A stretch of 5,983 bases of DNA. Origin: Candidatus Hydrogenedentota bacterium. Lineage in GTDB: Bacteria; Hydrogenedentota; Hydrogenedentia; Hydrogenedentales; CAITNO01. Made by a program: the position numbers and the translations under genes. The notes under the pieces were generated by a model. That model was not told the DNA's origin and did not search any database. It saw only the letters and a program-made list of their open reading frames with translations. Shown in pieces: positions 1-5,611 of this stretch; position 1 is the first letter of the stretch; every line of letters starts with the position of its first letter. The stretch spans positions 1 through 5,983 of the forward strand of contig DSBB01000515.1 of NCBI GenBank assembly GCA_011046175.1, read 5' to 3'.

Positions 1-37
1 CTGTGACCGCCGGCGCGGATCGCGCCGGCGGTCACAG
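1..37. repeat. Perfect 17-bp inverted repeat with 3-nt spacer at window edge
   Basis: Bases 1-17 are the exact reverse complement of bases 21-37, separated by GAT. Both arms are very GC-rich, so the RNA or single strand would form a very stable hairpin. No T-run follows on the + strand, so it is not a standard intrinsic terminator for a rightward transcript. On the minus strand the bases that would follow the stem lie outside the window, so a leftward terminator cannot be excluded. Because the left arm begins at the first base of the window, the repeat may extend further left. That would fit a contig-end fold-back artefact as well as a genuine palindrome. Confidence 0.9.
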
Positions 38-73
38 ATGAAGAGCCCTTTCCTGAATCGGAAATTATTGAAG

Positions 74-79
74 AGGAGG
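74..79 (+). promoter_or_regulatory. Shine-Dalgarno sequence for the GH20 gene
   Basis: AGGAGG lies 11 nt before the ATG at 91, a slightly long but workable spacing. It supports that ATG as a start. The same purine-rich bases also read as a run of Glu codons in the open frame upstream, so the match could be coincidental if the protein really begins further left. Confidence 0.55.
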
Positions 80-90
80 AACCGGCTGTC

Positions 91-1821
91 ATGCTGGAGC
101 CGCCCGCCACGGAAGACATCATTTTGCTGCCGCAACCCCGCATGGCGCGTTTTGAACCGGGCATGTATGCTTCGGACAAACTGACGCCGCAGGAAATATT
201 GCGTCTGGAAGCCGTGCCGCACGAACAGGGATACATCCTTTCCATAACGCCCGAAGCCATTCGCATGACGGCGCGCGACGCCGCGGGATTGTTTTATGCC
301 CGCCAGACGCTGGAACAATTGCGGCGCCAGTTCGCGAACACGGGCAAACTGCCTGTGGCGCATATAGAGGACTGGCCGGATTTTCCGAACCGGGGCGCCA
401 TGCTCGATGTAGCGCGGGATAAAGTGCCCACCATGGAGACCCTGTTTGATTATGTGGATATGTTCGCCTCGCTGAAATTCAATCAACTGCAACTGTACAC
501 GGAACACACCTTCGCCTATCCCGGTCATGGGGTTGTCTGGCAAAACGCCTCGCCCATGACGCCGGAACAGATTCGCGAATTGGACGCCTATTGCCGGGAA
601 CGGCACATTGAACTGGTTCCCAATCAGAATTCTTTCGGTCACATGGGGCGCTGGCTGCAACATGACGCCTACAAGCATCTTGCCGAAATACCGGGCGGCG
701 CCGACCTGTGCCCGACGCATCCCGGCAGTATTGGGTTGCTTCGCGATATGTATGACAGCCTGCTGCCCAACTTCAGCAGCGGCCAGGTCAATGTGGGTTG
801 CGACGAGACCTTCTCGCTCGGCAAGGGCGGCAGCAAGGCCGATGTGGAACGCATCGGCAAAGGCAGGGTATACCTCAATTTTCTCAAACAGATTCACGGG
901 CTGGCGCGCGAACACGGCAAGGTGATGCAGTTCTGGGGCGACATCATCCTTGAACATCCGGAACTGATTCCTGAACTGCCCGATAATATCATCGCCATGG
1001 AATGGGGATACGAAGCGAACCATCCCTTTGCCGCGCGCGGGAGTAAATTTGCCGCGTCAGGCGTCCCCTTCTATGTGTGCCCGGGCACGTCCAGCTGGAA
1101 CTCGCTGCTGAGCCGCACCAACAACGCGCTGGAAAACCTGCGGCTTGCGGCGCGCAACGGACTCGATAACGGCGCCATTGGTTATCTGGTCACCGACTGG
1201 GGTGACAGCGGCCACTGGCAGTTCAAGCCAATTTCATTTGTTCCCTTTGCCTGGGGCGCGGCGCTTTGCTGGGCGTATGACGCCAACGTAGACCTTAATC
1301 TTGCCAAGGCGGTGGACACTCATGTGTTCCGCGATTGTGCCGGGGTGATGGCGCAGGCGGCGATGGACTTGGGCGCAGCTCATGCGCGCACAGGTGTTAT
1401 GCGCGGCAACTCCACGGTATACTACGGCCTGCTCATGCACGCCTTGCAGGGCAGCCCCGCCACCGGTTACCTCAAGGGCATGACCTTGTACGGGCTGCGC
1501 GCCTGCCGCGCGCAACTCGAGGAAGCGCTGGAGCGCATGTCCCGTGCGCAGATGAATCGGGACGATGCGGAACTGATACTGGCGGAGTTCGAGATGAATG
1601 CGTGCATGGCGTTGTTTGCGGTGCGTCTGGGCGAGGAGCGCCTGAAGGCGGGCGGCGTCGGTACGGCGCAACTGCCCGCTGATGCGCGCGCCCTTCTGTC
1701 AGGAGAACTTGATCAGATAATTACGGAGTACAAAACGCTTTGGTTGGCGCGCAACCGTCCCGGCGGACTGGGCGACAGCGTGGCGCGGCTTGAAACCGTT
1801 CTGCGGCTTTTGTCGCGATAG
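91..1821 (+). CDS. Glycoside hydrolase family 20, beta-N-acetylhexosaminidase (GcnA/HexD-like)
   Basis: A 576-aa retaining exo-hydrolase expected to remove terminal beta-linked GlcNAc/GalNAc by substrate-assisted catalysis. Residues about 8-95 look like the GH20b alpha/beta domain (ILLPQPR; RDAAGLFYARQTLEQL). The TIM barrel opens with RGAMLDVARD at 101-110 and continues with NQLQLYTEHTFAYPG and NQNSFGHMGRW. The catalytic pair is Asp238-Glu239 in NVGCDE. Trp282, Trp305, Trp336 and the TDWGDSGHW motif (368-376) are likely substrate-pocket positions. Residues about 410-576 form a helical C-terminal region. In classical GH20 enzymes the motif is HxGGDE; here His is Asn234 and the second Gly is Cys237, which I associate from memory with the GcnA/HexD branch. 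No signal peptide is visible from this ATG, suggesting a cytosolic enzyme. However, the frame is open upstream from position 7 without a standard start codon, so the N terminus may be cut off. Family call is firm; the exact substrate is not. Confidence 0.88.
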   Translation: MLEPPATEDIILLPQPRMARFEPGMYASDKLTPQEILRLEAVPHEQGYILSITPEAIRMTARDAAGLFYARQTLEQLRRQFANTGKLPVAHIEDWPDFPNRGAMLDVARDKVPTMETLFDYVDMFASLKFNQLQLYTEHTFAYPGHGVVWQNASPMTPEQIRELDAYCRERHIELVPNQNSFGHMGRWLQHDAYKHLAEIPGGADLCPTHPGSIGLLRDMYDSLLPNFSSGQVNVGCDETFSLGKGGSKADVERIGKGRVYLNFLKQIHGLAREHGKVMQFWGDIILEHPELIPELPDNIIAMEWGYEANHPFAARGSKFAASGVPFYVCPGTSSWNSLLSRTNNALENLRLAARNGLDNGAIGYLVTDWGDSGHWQFKPISFVPFAWGAALCWAYDANVDLNLAKAVDTHVFRDCAGVMAQAAMDLGAAHARTGVMRGNSTVYYGLLMHALQGSPATGYLKGMTLYGLRACRAQLEEALERMSRAQMNRDDAELILAEFEMNACMALFAVRLGEERLKAGGVGTAQLPADARALLSGELDQIITEYKTLWLARNRPGGLGDSVARLETVLRLLSR

Positions 1822-1906
1822 TCGGTTGCAGATTGGTACGATAGTGTCCCTGCGTCCTGAAGCCAAGAGCAAAGACAAGAAGTTTTTATCTGCCAGACAA
1901 CGCACA

Positions 1907-1993
1907 CCGTCCTTCCCGCGAAAGCAGGAATCCAGTGACACAGTGTATGAACCGGTGAGAGTTTGTGGATTCCCGCCTTTGCGGGAATGACGG
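1907..1993. repeat. Inverted pair of dRS3-like repeats (MITE-like element)
   Basis: Two 28-nt arms, 1907-1934 and 1966-1993, are inverted copies of each other matching at 24 of 28 positions, around a 31-nt spacer. The right arm contains an exact ATTCCC-N8-GGGAAT core (1969-1988), the consensus of the neisserial dRS3 repeat, with an 8-bp stem and 4-nt loop. The left core (1912-1931) has two changes from that consensus. Translated on the minus strand, the element gives the 'IPAKAGIH' and 'WIPAFAG' peptides that recur as spurious ORFs in many genomes. It sits wholly between the GH20 gene and trkA. The hairpins could affect transcript ends or stability, but no T-run follows either arm. Confidence 0.85.
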
Positions 1994-2041
1994 GGAACGT
2001 TGTGCTGTCTGCCTGGTTCTGGGTTGTGGGCAAGCCTGCGT

Positions 2042-2047
2042 TAAAAT
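2042..2047 (+). promoter_or_regulatory. Candidate -10 element for trkAH
   Basis: TAAAAT matches the sigma-70 -10 consensus at five of six bases and lies 28 nt before the trkA start. It would give a leader of roughly 20 nt with the AGGAG Shine-Dalgarno at 2064-2068. No convincing -35 hexamer is found at 16-18 bp upstream and there is no TG extension, so this is only a weak candidate. It lies outside the dRS3-like element. Confidence 0.25.
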
Positions 2048-2075
2048 AGTACACTCTTTTCTTAGGAGATGTTTC

Positions 2076-3437
2076 ATGCATATATTTATTATGGGCGGCG
2101 GACGCGTCGGATTTCATCTTGCGCAGCTGTTGTCCGAAGAGGAATATGAAATAACCGTGATCGAAAGCGATCAGGAACGCCAGGAGCAAATAGACCTGAC
2201 GCTGAACGCGCGCGTGATACAAGGCGACGGCGCGTCGCCGCTGTTGCTGCAATCGCTTGGCATAGAAAACGCCTACTTGTTCATTGCCTGCGCTGGTAGC
2301 GACGAAACCAATCTTATCGCCGCCGCCGCCGCCAAGGCGCTGGGCGCGAAAAAAGTGATTGCCCGGGTGGAACAACGGTCTTTCATGGAAGTAAGTTTTC
2401 TGTACGAGGGCTTTCTCGGGGTGGACTACATGCTTAGTCCCGACGCGCTGGTGGCGCAGGAGATTGTCAACTATATCGTTTATCCAGGCGTATTGGCGGC
2501 TGAGGACTTCGCGCGCGGGCGCATACAACTGCGTCAGGTGCAGGTGAGCGCGGACGCGCGCGCGGCGGGCAAACTGTTGCGCGACGTGGTGCTGCCGGGC
2601 AGGGGGGTGCTGGTGGGCGTGGTCGAGCGGCAGGACAAGACGATTATTCCGCGCGGGGATTTCCGCGTCATGAAGGGCGACAAAGTCACCTTGCTTGGAA
2701 AACGCGACGGCATGGCGGAAGCCCTCCATGATTTCCAGGGTGAGGAGCCGCGCATGCAGCGCATTGCCGTCATGGGCGGGGGCGCCATCGGACATTGGAT
2801 CGCAAAGTCGCTCGAGGGCAAGGTCAAGTCGGTAAAGCTGTTGGAGCTCAGACGGCGAAAAGCGGAACAGCTTGCGGAGCAGTTCACGGGAAACAACGTC
2901 AGCATCATTTGCCGGGACGCCACATCGCGGGAATCGCTCGAGCAGGAGGGAATTGACGCCTATGACATTTTCATTGCCACCACGGAGGACGATGAACGGA
3001 ATATTGTGGCCAGTGTGCTTGCCCGTGAAGTGGGCGTGAAAACTGTTGCCGCAGTAATTCACCATCCCGATTTCGCGCCGCTCGTGGAAAAGCTCGACAT
3101 AAACATGGCGGTTACCCCGCGCAGCGCCGTCGCTAACAGTATTTTGAGAATCGTGCGGCAGCAGCTGGTGACCGCGTCCACCATATTGGGCGAAGGCGAA
3201 GCGGAGGTTCTGGAGTTCAATGTCAGCGACAAATGCCCGGGGCTTGGGCGTCCTCTCACCGAAATCAGCCGGGAACTGCCCCGCGACGCCATTATCGCCA
3301 CCATTGCCCGAAAAGACGAGGTCATCGTGCCCGGCGGCACGGACACTATCGAACCGAACGACGCGGTGGTGGTCATTACGAAAGCGGAAGCGCGTGACGC
3401 GGCGCAACTGTATTTGCAGGGTGAGAACAACCGATGA
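2076..3437 (+). CDS. trkA: Trk system potassium uptake protein TrkA
   Basis: A 453-aa peripheral cytosolic protein that forms the NAD(H)/ATP-binding gating ring of the Trk K+ transporter, close to the usual length of about 458 aa. It holds two RCK units. The first Rossmann fold has GGGRVG at 7-12 with acidic Glu30 ending the second strand and GDG at 50-52; the first RCK_C follows at about 140-220. The second Rossmann fold has GGGAIG at 234-239 with Glu257 in the equivalent acidic position; the second RCK_C ends the protein. Both glycine motifs are intact, so both nucleotide sites look usable. The ATG at 2076 is chosen because AGGAG (2064-2068) sits 7 nt before it and the protein then begins directly with the first beta strand. 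The frame is open back to 1965, but that part is repeat DNA. The stop overlaps the trkH start in ATGA. Confidence 0.96.
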   Translation: MHIFIMGGGRVGFHLAQLLSEEEYEITVIESDQERQEQIDLTLNARVIQGDGASPLLLQSLGIENAYLFIACAGSDETNLIAAAAAKALGAKKVIARVEQRSFMEVSFLYEGFLGVDYMLSPDALVAQEIVNYIVYPGVLAAEDFARGRIQLRQVQVSADARAAGKLLRDVVLPGRGVLVGVVERQDKTIIPRGDFRVMKGDKVTLLGKRDGMAEALHDFQGEEPRMQRIAVMGGGAIGHWIAKSLEGKVKSVKLLELRRRKAEQLAEQFTGNNVSIICRDATSRESLEQEGIDAYDIFIATTEDDERNIVASVLAREVGVKTVAAVIHHPDFAPLVEKLDINMAVTPRSAVANSILRIVRQQLVTASTILGEGEAEVLEFNVSDKCPGLGRPLTEISRELPRDAIIATIARKDEVIVPGGTDTIEPNDAVVVITKAEARDAAQLYLQGENNR

Positions 3438-4924
3438 ACCATCTGGCCGTAATCAAGAATCTGGGCCTTTTCAGCATGGCCCTCTGTGTCCTGTATTTGC
3501 CGTCACTATGCTGGGCGTTGTGGTTTTGGGAGACGGAGATGCTGGCGGCGTTTTTTCAAAGCGCGGCGGTGGTGCTTTTCATCGGCGGATTGATGTTGGT
3601 GGTGGGCCGTCGCGCGCGCAGCAGGTTGCTTAATCGTGAAACCCTGGCGCTCGTGGGTGTTGGCTGGCTGGTTATCGCCGCCTACGGCGCGCTGCCCTTT
3701 GTGTTTTCCGGAACCCTTTCTTTTGTAGACGCGTACTTTGAATCCATGTCGGGGTTTACCACGACCGGCGCGACAGTTCTCACCGACATTGAAGCGACGC
3801 CGAAGAGCCTGCTGTTCTGGCGCAGTTTCACCCATTGGCTGGGCGGATTGGGCATCATCCTGCTGATTATCATAGTGCTGCCTTTTCTCGGCGCGGGCGG
3901 CAAGCTGTTGTATCGCTCGGAAGTGCCCGGACTCGACAAACAGGGGCTGCGCCCCCGCATCAAGGATTCCGCATTAATCCTTTTCAAAATTTACGCGGCG
4001 TTGACCGTTCTAATGACTTTGCTCCTGACTCTTGCCGGTATGGATTTGTTTGAGGCGTTTTGCCACACCTTTGGCACGCTTGCCACGGGCGGCTTTTCAA
4101 CGCGAAACGCAAGCATTGCCGCTTATGACAGCGTCATTATTGAAGCGATTATTGTCGTATTTATGATTATTGCAGGCACCAGTTTCGGATTGTTGTATTG
4201 CCTGTCGCAGAAAGACTGGCGAAAAATTTTGGGCAATTCAGAATGGCGTCTTTATATGGCCATATTGGGAATATCCGCCGCGCTGATTGCCGCAAACCTT
4301 TTGGGCATGCAGGGGACATTGGCGGTCGTGGAAACGGATGGGCATGCAACGCATATATCCAGCGTGTTTACTTCAGTGCGCATGGCCGTGTTCCAAACCG
4401 TGTCCATCATGACCACCACCGGTTATTGTACGGCTGATTTTGACGCATGGCCTTATTTTTCCCGTTCGCTGATGGTGCTGCTGATGTTTATAGGCGCAAG
4501 TTCAGGATCAACCGGCGGGGGATTAAAGGTGGTGCGTATTATGATTCTCGGGAAACTGATACGCCACCATCTGGAGCGCACCTTCCGGCCAAAACATATC
4601 CGGGTGATGCGTGTTGACCGGATGACTGTCAATGAAGAAGTACAGCGCTCCGTGCTTTCCTATTTTTTGATCTATATTGCCGTGGCGGGATTAAGCGTGG
4701 TTTATCTTTCCGGGCTGGGCCTGCCCGCGGAAACCTCGTTTACATCGGTCGTTGCCACATTGAACAATATCGGCCCCGGTCTGGAACTTGTGGGCGCGGT
4801 CGAGAACTATGCCTTTATTCCTGTGCCGGGGAAAATCCTGCTTTCCCTGCTCATGGCAATGGGACGCCTCGAGCTTTACGCGATATGCGTTTTATTCGTT
4901 CCCTCCTTCTGGCGCCGCGCCTGA
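3434..4924 (+). CDS. trkH: Trk system potassium uptake protein TrkH
   Basis: A 496-aa inner-membrane K+ channel subunit, against about 483 aa for the well-known TrkH. It consists of four membrane-pore-membrane repeats preceded by extra N-terminal membrane segments. The four filter loops are visible: TTTGATVL (109-116), ATGGFST (217-223), TTTGYCT (327-333) and NNIGPGL (444-450), each with the expected central glycine. The SGSTGGGLK segment (357-365) is the conserved stretch after the third pore, close to the gating region. The start overlaps the trkA stop by four bases (ATGA), and AGGGTGAG at 3418-3425 provides a Shine-Dalgarno 8 nt upstream. Coupled translation would match the stoichiometric need for pore and gating ring. 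No truncation or frameshift is seen. Confidence 0.97.
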   Translation: MNHLAVIKNLGLFSMALCVLYLPSLCWALWFWETEMLAAFFQSAAVVLFIGGLMLVVGRRARSRLLNRETLALVGVGWLVIAAYGALPFVFSGTLSFVDAYFESMSGFTTTGATVLTDIEATPKSLLFWRSFTHWLGGLGIILLIIIVLPFLGAGGKLLYRSEVPGLDKQGLRPRIKDSALILFKIYAALTVLMTLLLTLAGMDLFEAFCHTFGTLATGGFSTRNASIAAYDSVIIEAIIVVFMIIAGTSFGLLYCLSQKDWRKILGNSEWRLYMAILGISAALIAANLLGMQGTLAVVETDGHATHISSVFTSVRMAVFQTVSIMTTTGYCTADFDAWPYFSRSLMVLLMFIGASSGSTGGGLKVVRIMILGKLIRHHLERTFRPKHIRVMRVDRMTVNEEVQRSVLSYFLIYIAVAGLSVVYLSGLGLPAETSFTSVVATLNNIGPGLELVGAVENYAFIPVPGKILLSLLMAMGRLELYAICVLFVPSFWRRA

Positions 4925-4928
4925 TGTG

Positions 4929-4962
4929 AAAAAAGGGGCAACCACTTACGATATGGTTGCCC
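4929..4962 (-). terminator. Intrinsic terminator of the Dps-like gene, possibly bidirectional
   Basis: GGGCAACCA (4936-4944) and TGGTTGCCC (4954-4962) form a perfect 9-bp stem with a 9-nt loop. Read on the minus strand, the stem is followed almost at once by six T (complement of 4929-4934), the pattern of a rho-independent terminator, 25 nt after the stop of the Dps-like gene. On the + strand it lies 11 nt after the trkH stop but is followed only by a loosely T-rich stretch, so termination of trkAH here would be weaker. This is the only termination signal in the 63-bp convergent gap. Confidence 0.75.
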
Positions 4963-4987
4963 GCGGTTTCTGTTTGGGTGGATTTTG

Positions 4988-5485
4988 TTATTTTCGGTCG
5001 AGCATCAGGTCCAGGTCTTCAAGCAATCCTTGCAGGTCTTCCTCATGTTCCACTTCATCGTTCAGTATCTGCAAGGCCAGTTCATACGTCACGGGGTCGG
5101 CGTCGCGTGTTTTCTTCATCAAGGCGTCATACACGGTGATGGCGCATTGTTCGCCTTTGATGTTCTGCTCAAGCAACGTGCGCACATAGGGGTCTTCCGG
5201 CGCGTCATACCCGCAGTTGGTGTGATCGTACCATCCCTTGGGCGTCAGCACCGGATCGCCGCCCAGCTGGATGATGCGGTTCGCGACCATGTCCGCGTGA
5301 CGCATTTCGTCTGCGGCATGTTGCAACAGCTCTGCAATTACCCCGTCCTTCATGGGCCCCTTGGCCAGTTTTGCGCCAAGCCAATACTGGTAATGAGCAA
5401 GCCATTCATCCGCGAATGCCTTGTTTAACAGCCCGACGAGTTCATCCACATCCATACCGACAATAGAACGTCCTTTTGTTCCCAT
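4988..5485 (-). CDS. Dps-like ferritin of the DPSL/thioferritin type
   Basis: A 165-aa four-helix-bundle protein expected to oxidise Fe2+ with peroxide and store iron in a cytosolic cage. A bacterioferritin-type di-iron site can be assigned: Glu27 (ADEWLAHY), Glu60 and His63 (ExxH), Glu112, Glu144 and His147 (ExxH). Cys91 (NCGY) and Cys114 (EQCA, two residues after ligand Glu112) form the extra cysteine pair that distinguishes the Dps-like (DPSL) or thioferritin class from ordinary Dps and Bfr; this class assignment is from family knowledge. No Met haem ligand is assignable by eye. The start at 5485 is preferred over an in-frame ATG 48 nt upstream because a full AGGAGG lies 7 nt before it, and the longer version would only add translated leader. 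It is convergent with trkH, ends at an intrinsic terminator, and has its own promoter candidate. A general ferritin-like or rubrerythrin-related protein is the alternative, less likely because of the cysteine pair. Confidence 0.88.
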   Translation of the reverse strand: MGTKGRSIVGMDVDELVGLLNKAFADEWLAHYQYWLGAKLAKGPMKDGVIAELLQHAADEMRHADMVANRIIQLGGDPVLTPKGWYDHTNCGYDAPEDPYVRTLLEQNIKGEQCAITVYDALMKKTRDADPVTYELALQILNDEVEHEEDLQGLLEDLDLMLDRK

Positions 5486-5492
5486 AGGTGTA

Positions 5493-5498
5493 CCTCCT
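5493..5498 (-). promoter_or_regulatory. Shine-Dalgarno sequence deciding the Dps-like start
   Basis: On the minus strand a perfect AGGAGG is followed by seven bases and then the ATG at 5485. It lies inside the longer possible reading frame (start at 5533) and so argues for the shorter protein. Confidence 0.9.
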
Positions 5499-5510
5499 GT
5501 ATGTTGCAAT

Positions 5511-5545
5511 GGTGTTTTTGCGCCTGGAAACACCGGCGCTCCGGT
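5511..5545 (-). promoter_or_regulatory. Self-complementary 5' leader of the Dps-like gene (possible operator or RNA structure)
   Basis: Three overlapping pairings are visible. ACCGG (5532-5536) pairs with CCGGT (5541-5545) around four bases. GCGCC (5520-5524) pairs with GGCGC (5535-5539). GGTGTTT (5511-5517) pairs with AAACACC (5528-5534). The second and third interleave in the order needed for an H-type pseudoknot, and the first excludes the others. The block begins about where transcription would start and ends 12 nt before the Shine-Dalgarno. It could be a DNA operator over the start site, a stabilising 5' hairpin or a regulatory RNA. No known riboswitch is recognised. Confidence 0.4.
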
Positions 5546-5547
5546 TC

Positions 5548-5556
5548 ATTGTAACA
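5548..5556 (-). promoter_or_regulatory. Extended -10 promoter for the Dps-like gene
   Basis: The minus strand reads TGTTACAAT: a TG extension one base before TACAAT, which matches the -10 consensus at five of six bases. No good -35 is present at the usual distance, as is common for extended -10 promoters. Initiation would fall near 5540-5542, giving a leader of about 55 nt. This suggests the Dps-like gene can be transcribed apart from the upstream LamG-like gene. Confidence 0.5.
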
Positions 5557-5585
5557 CACCGGCCCGCATATCCGCATCCAATTGC

Positions 5586-5610
5586 AAATACTCCGCCGGA
5601 GATTGTATTT
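5586..5610 (-). terminator. Weak hairpin after the LamG-like gene
   Basis: AAATA-CTCC pairs with GGAG-TATTT around a 3-nt loop, with a 4-nt bulge at 5602-5605, starting 1 nt after the stop codon of the minus-strand gene. The trailing minus-strand bases TATTTGCAATT are only modestly T-rich, so termination would be inefficient and some read-through into the Dps-like gene is possible. Confidence 0.3.
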
Positions 5611-5611
5611 A

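Noticed and set aside
1234..1671. Minus-strand ORF within the GH20 gene
   Set aside because: It is antisense to the conserved GH20 C-terminal half and has no family resemblance.
1969..1988. Intrinsic terminator for the GH20 gene
   Set aside because: The 8-bp stem is perfect but is followed by GACGGGGAACG rather than a T-run, so it is better explained as the repeat core.
1907..1993. Two-repeat CRISPR-like array
   Set aside because: The two units are inverted rather than direct, each has an internal palindrome, and there is only one spacer; they match the dRS3-type core instead.
1965..2075. N-terminal extension of TrkA by 37 residues
   Set aside because: The extension is translated dRS3-like repeat and leader DNA. 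AGGAG at 2064-2068 fits the ATG at 2076, after which the Rossmann fold begins at once.
1713..3407. Long minus-strand ORF (564 codons) as a gene
   Set aside because: It lies antisense to trkA, whose RCK domains are unmistakable, and its protein is low in recognisable motifs and includes repeat-derived peptide.
5486..5533. 16-residue N-terminal extension of the Dps-like protein
   Set aside because: It would run through the perfect Shine-Dalgarno of the ATG at 5485 and the self-complementary leader, and no comparable ribosome-binding site precedes the ATG at 5533.
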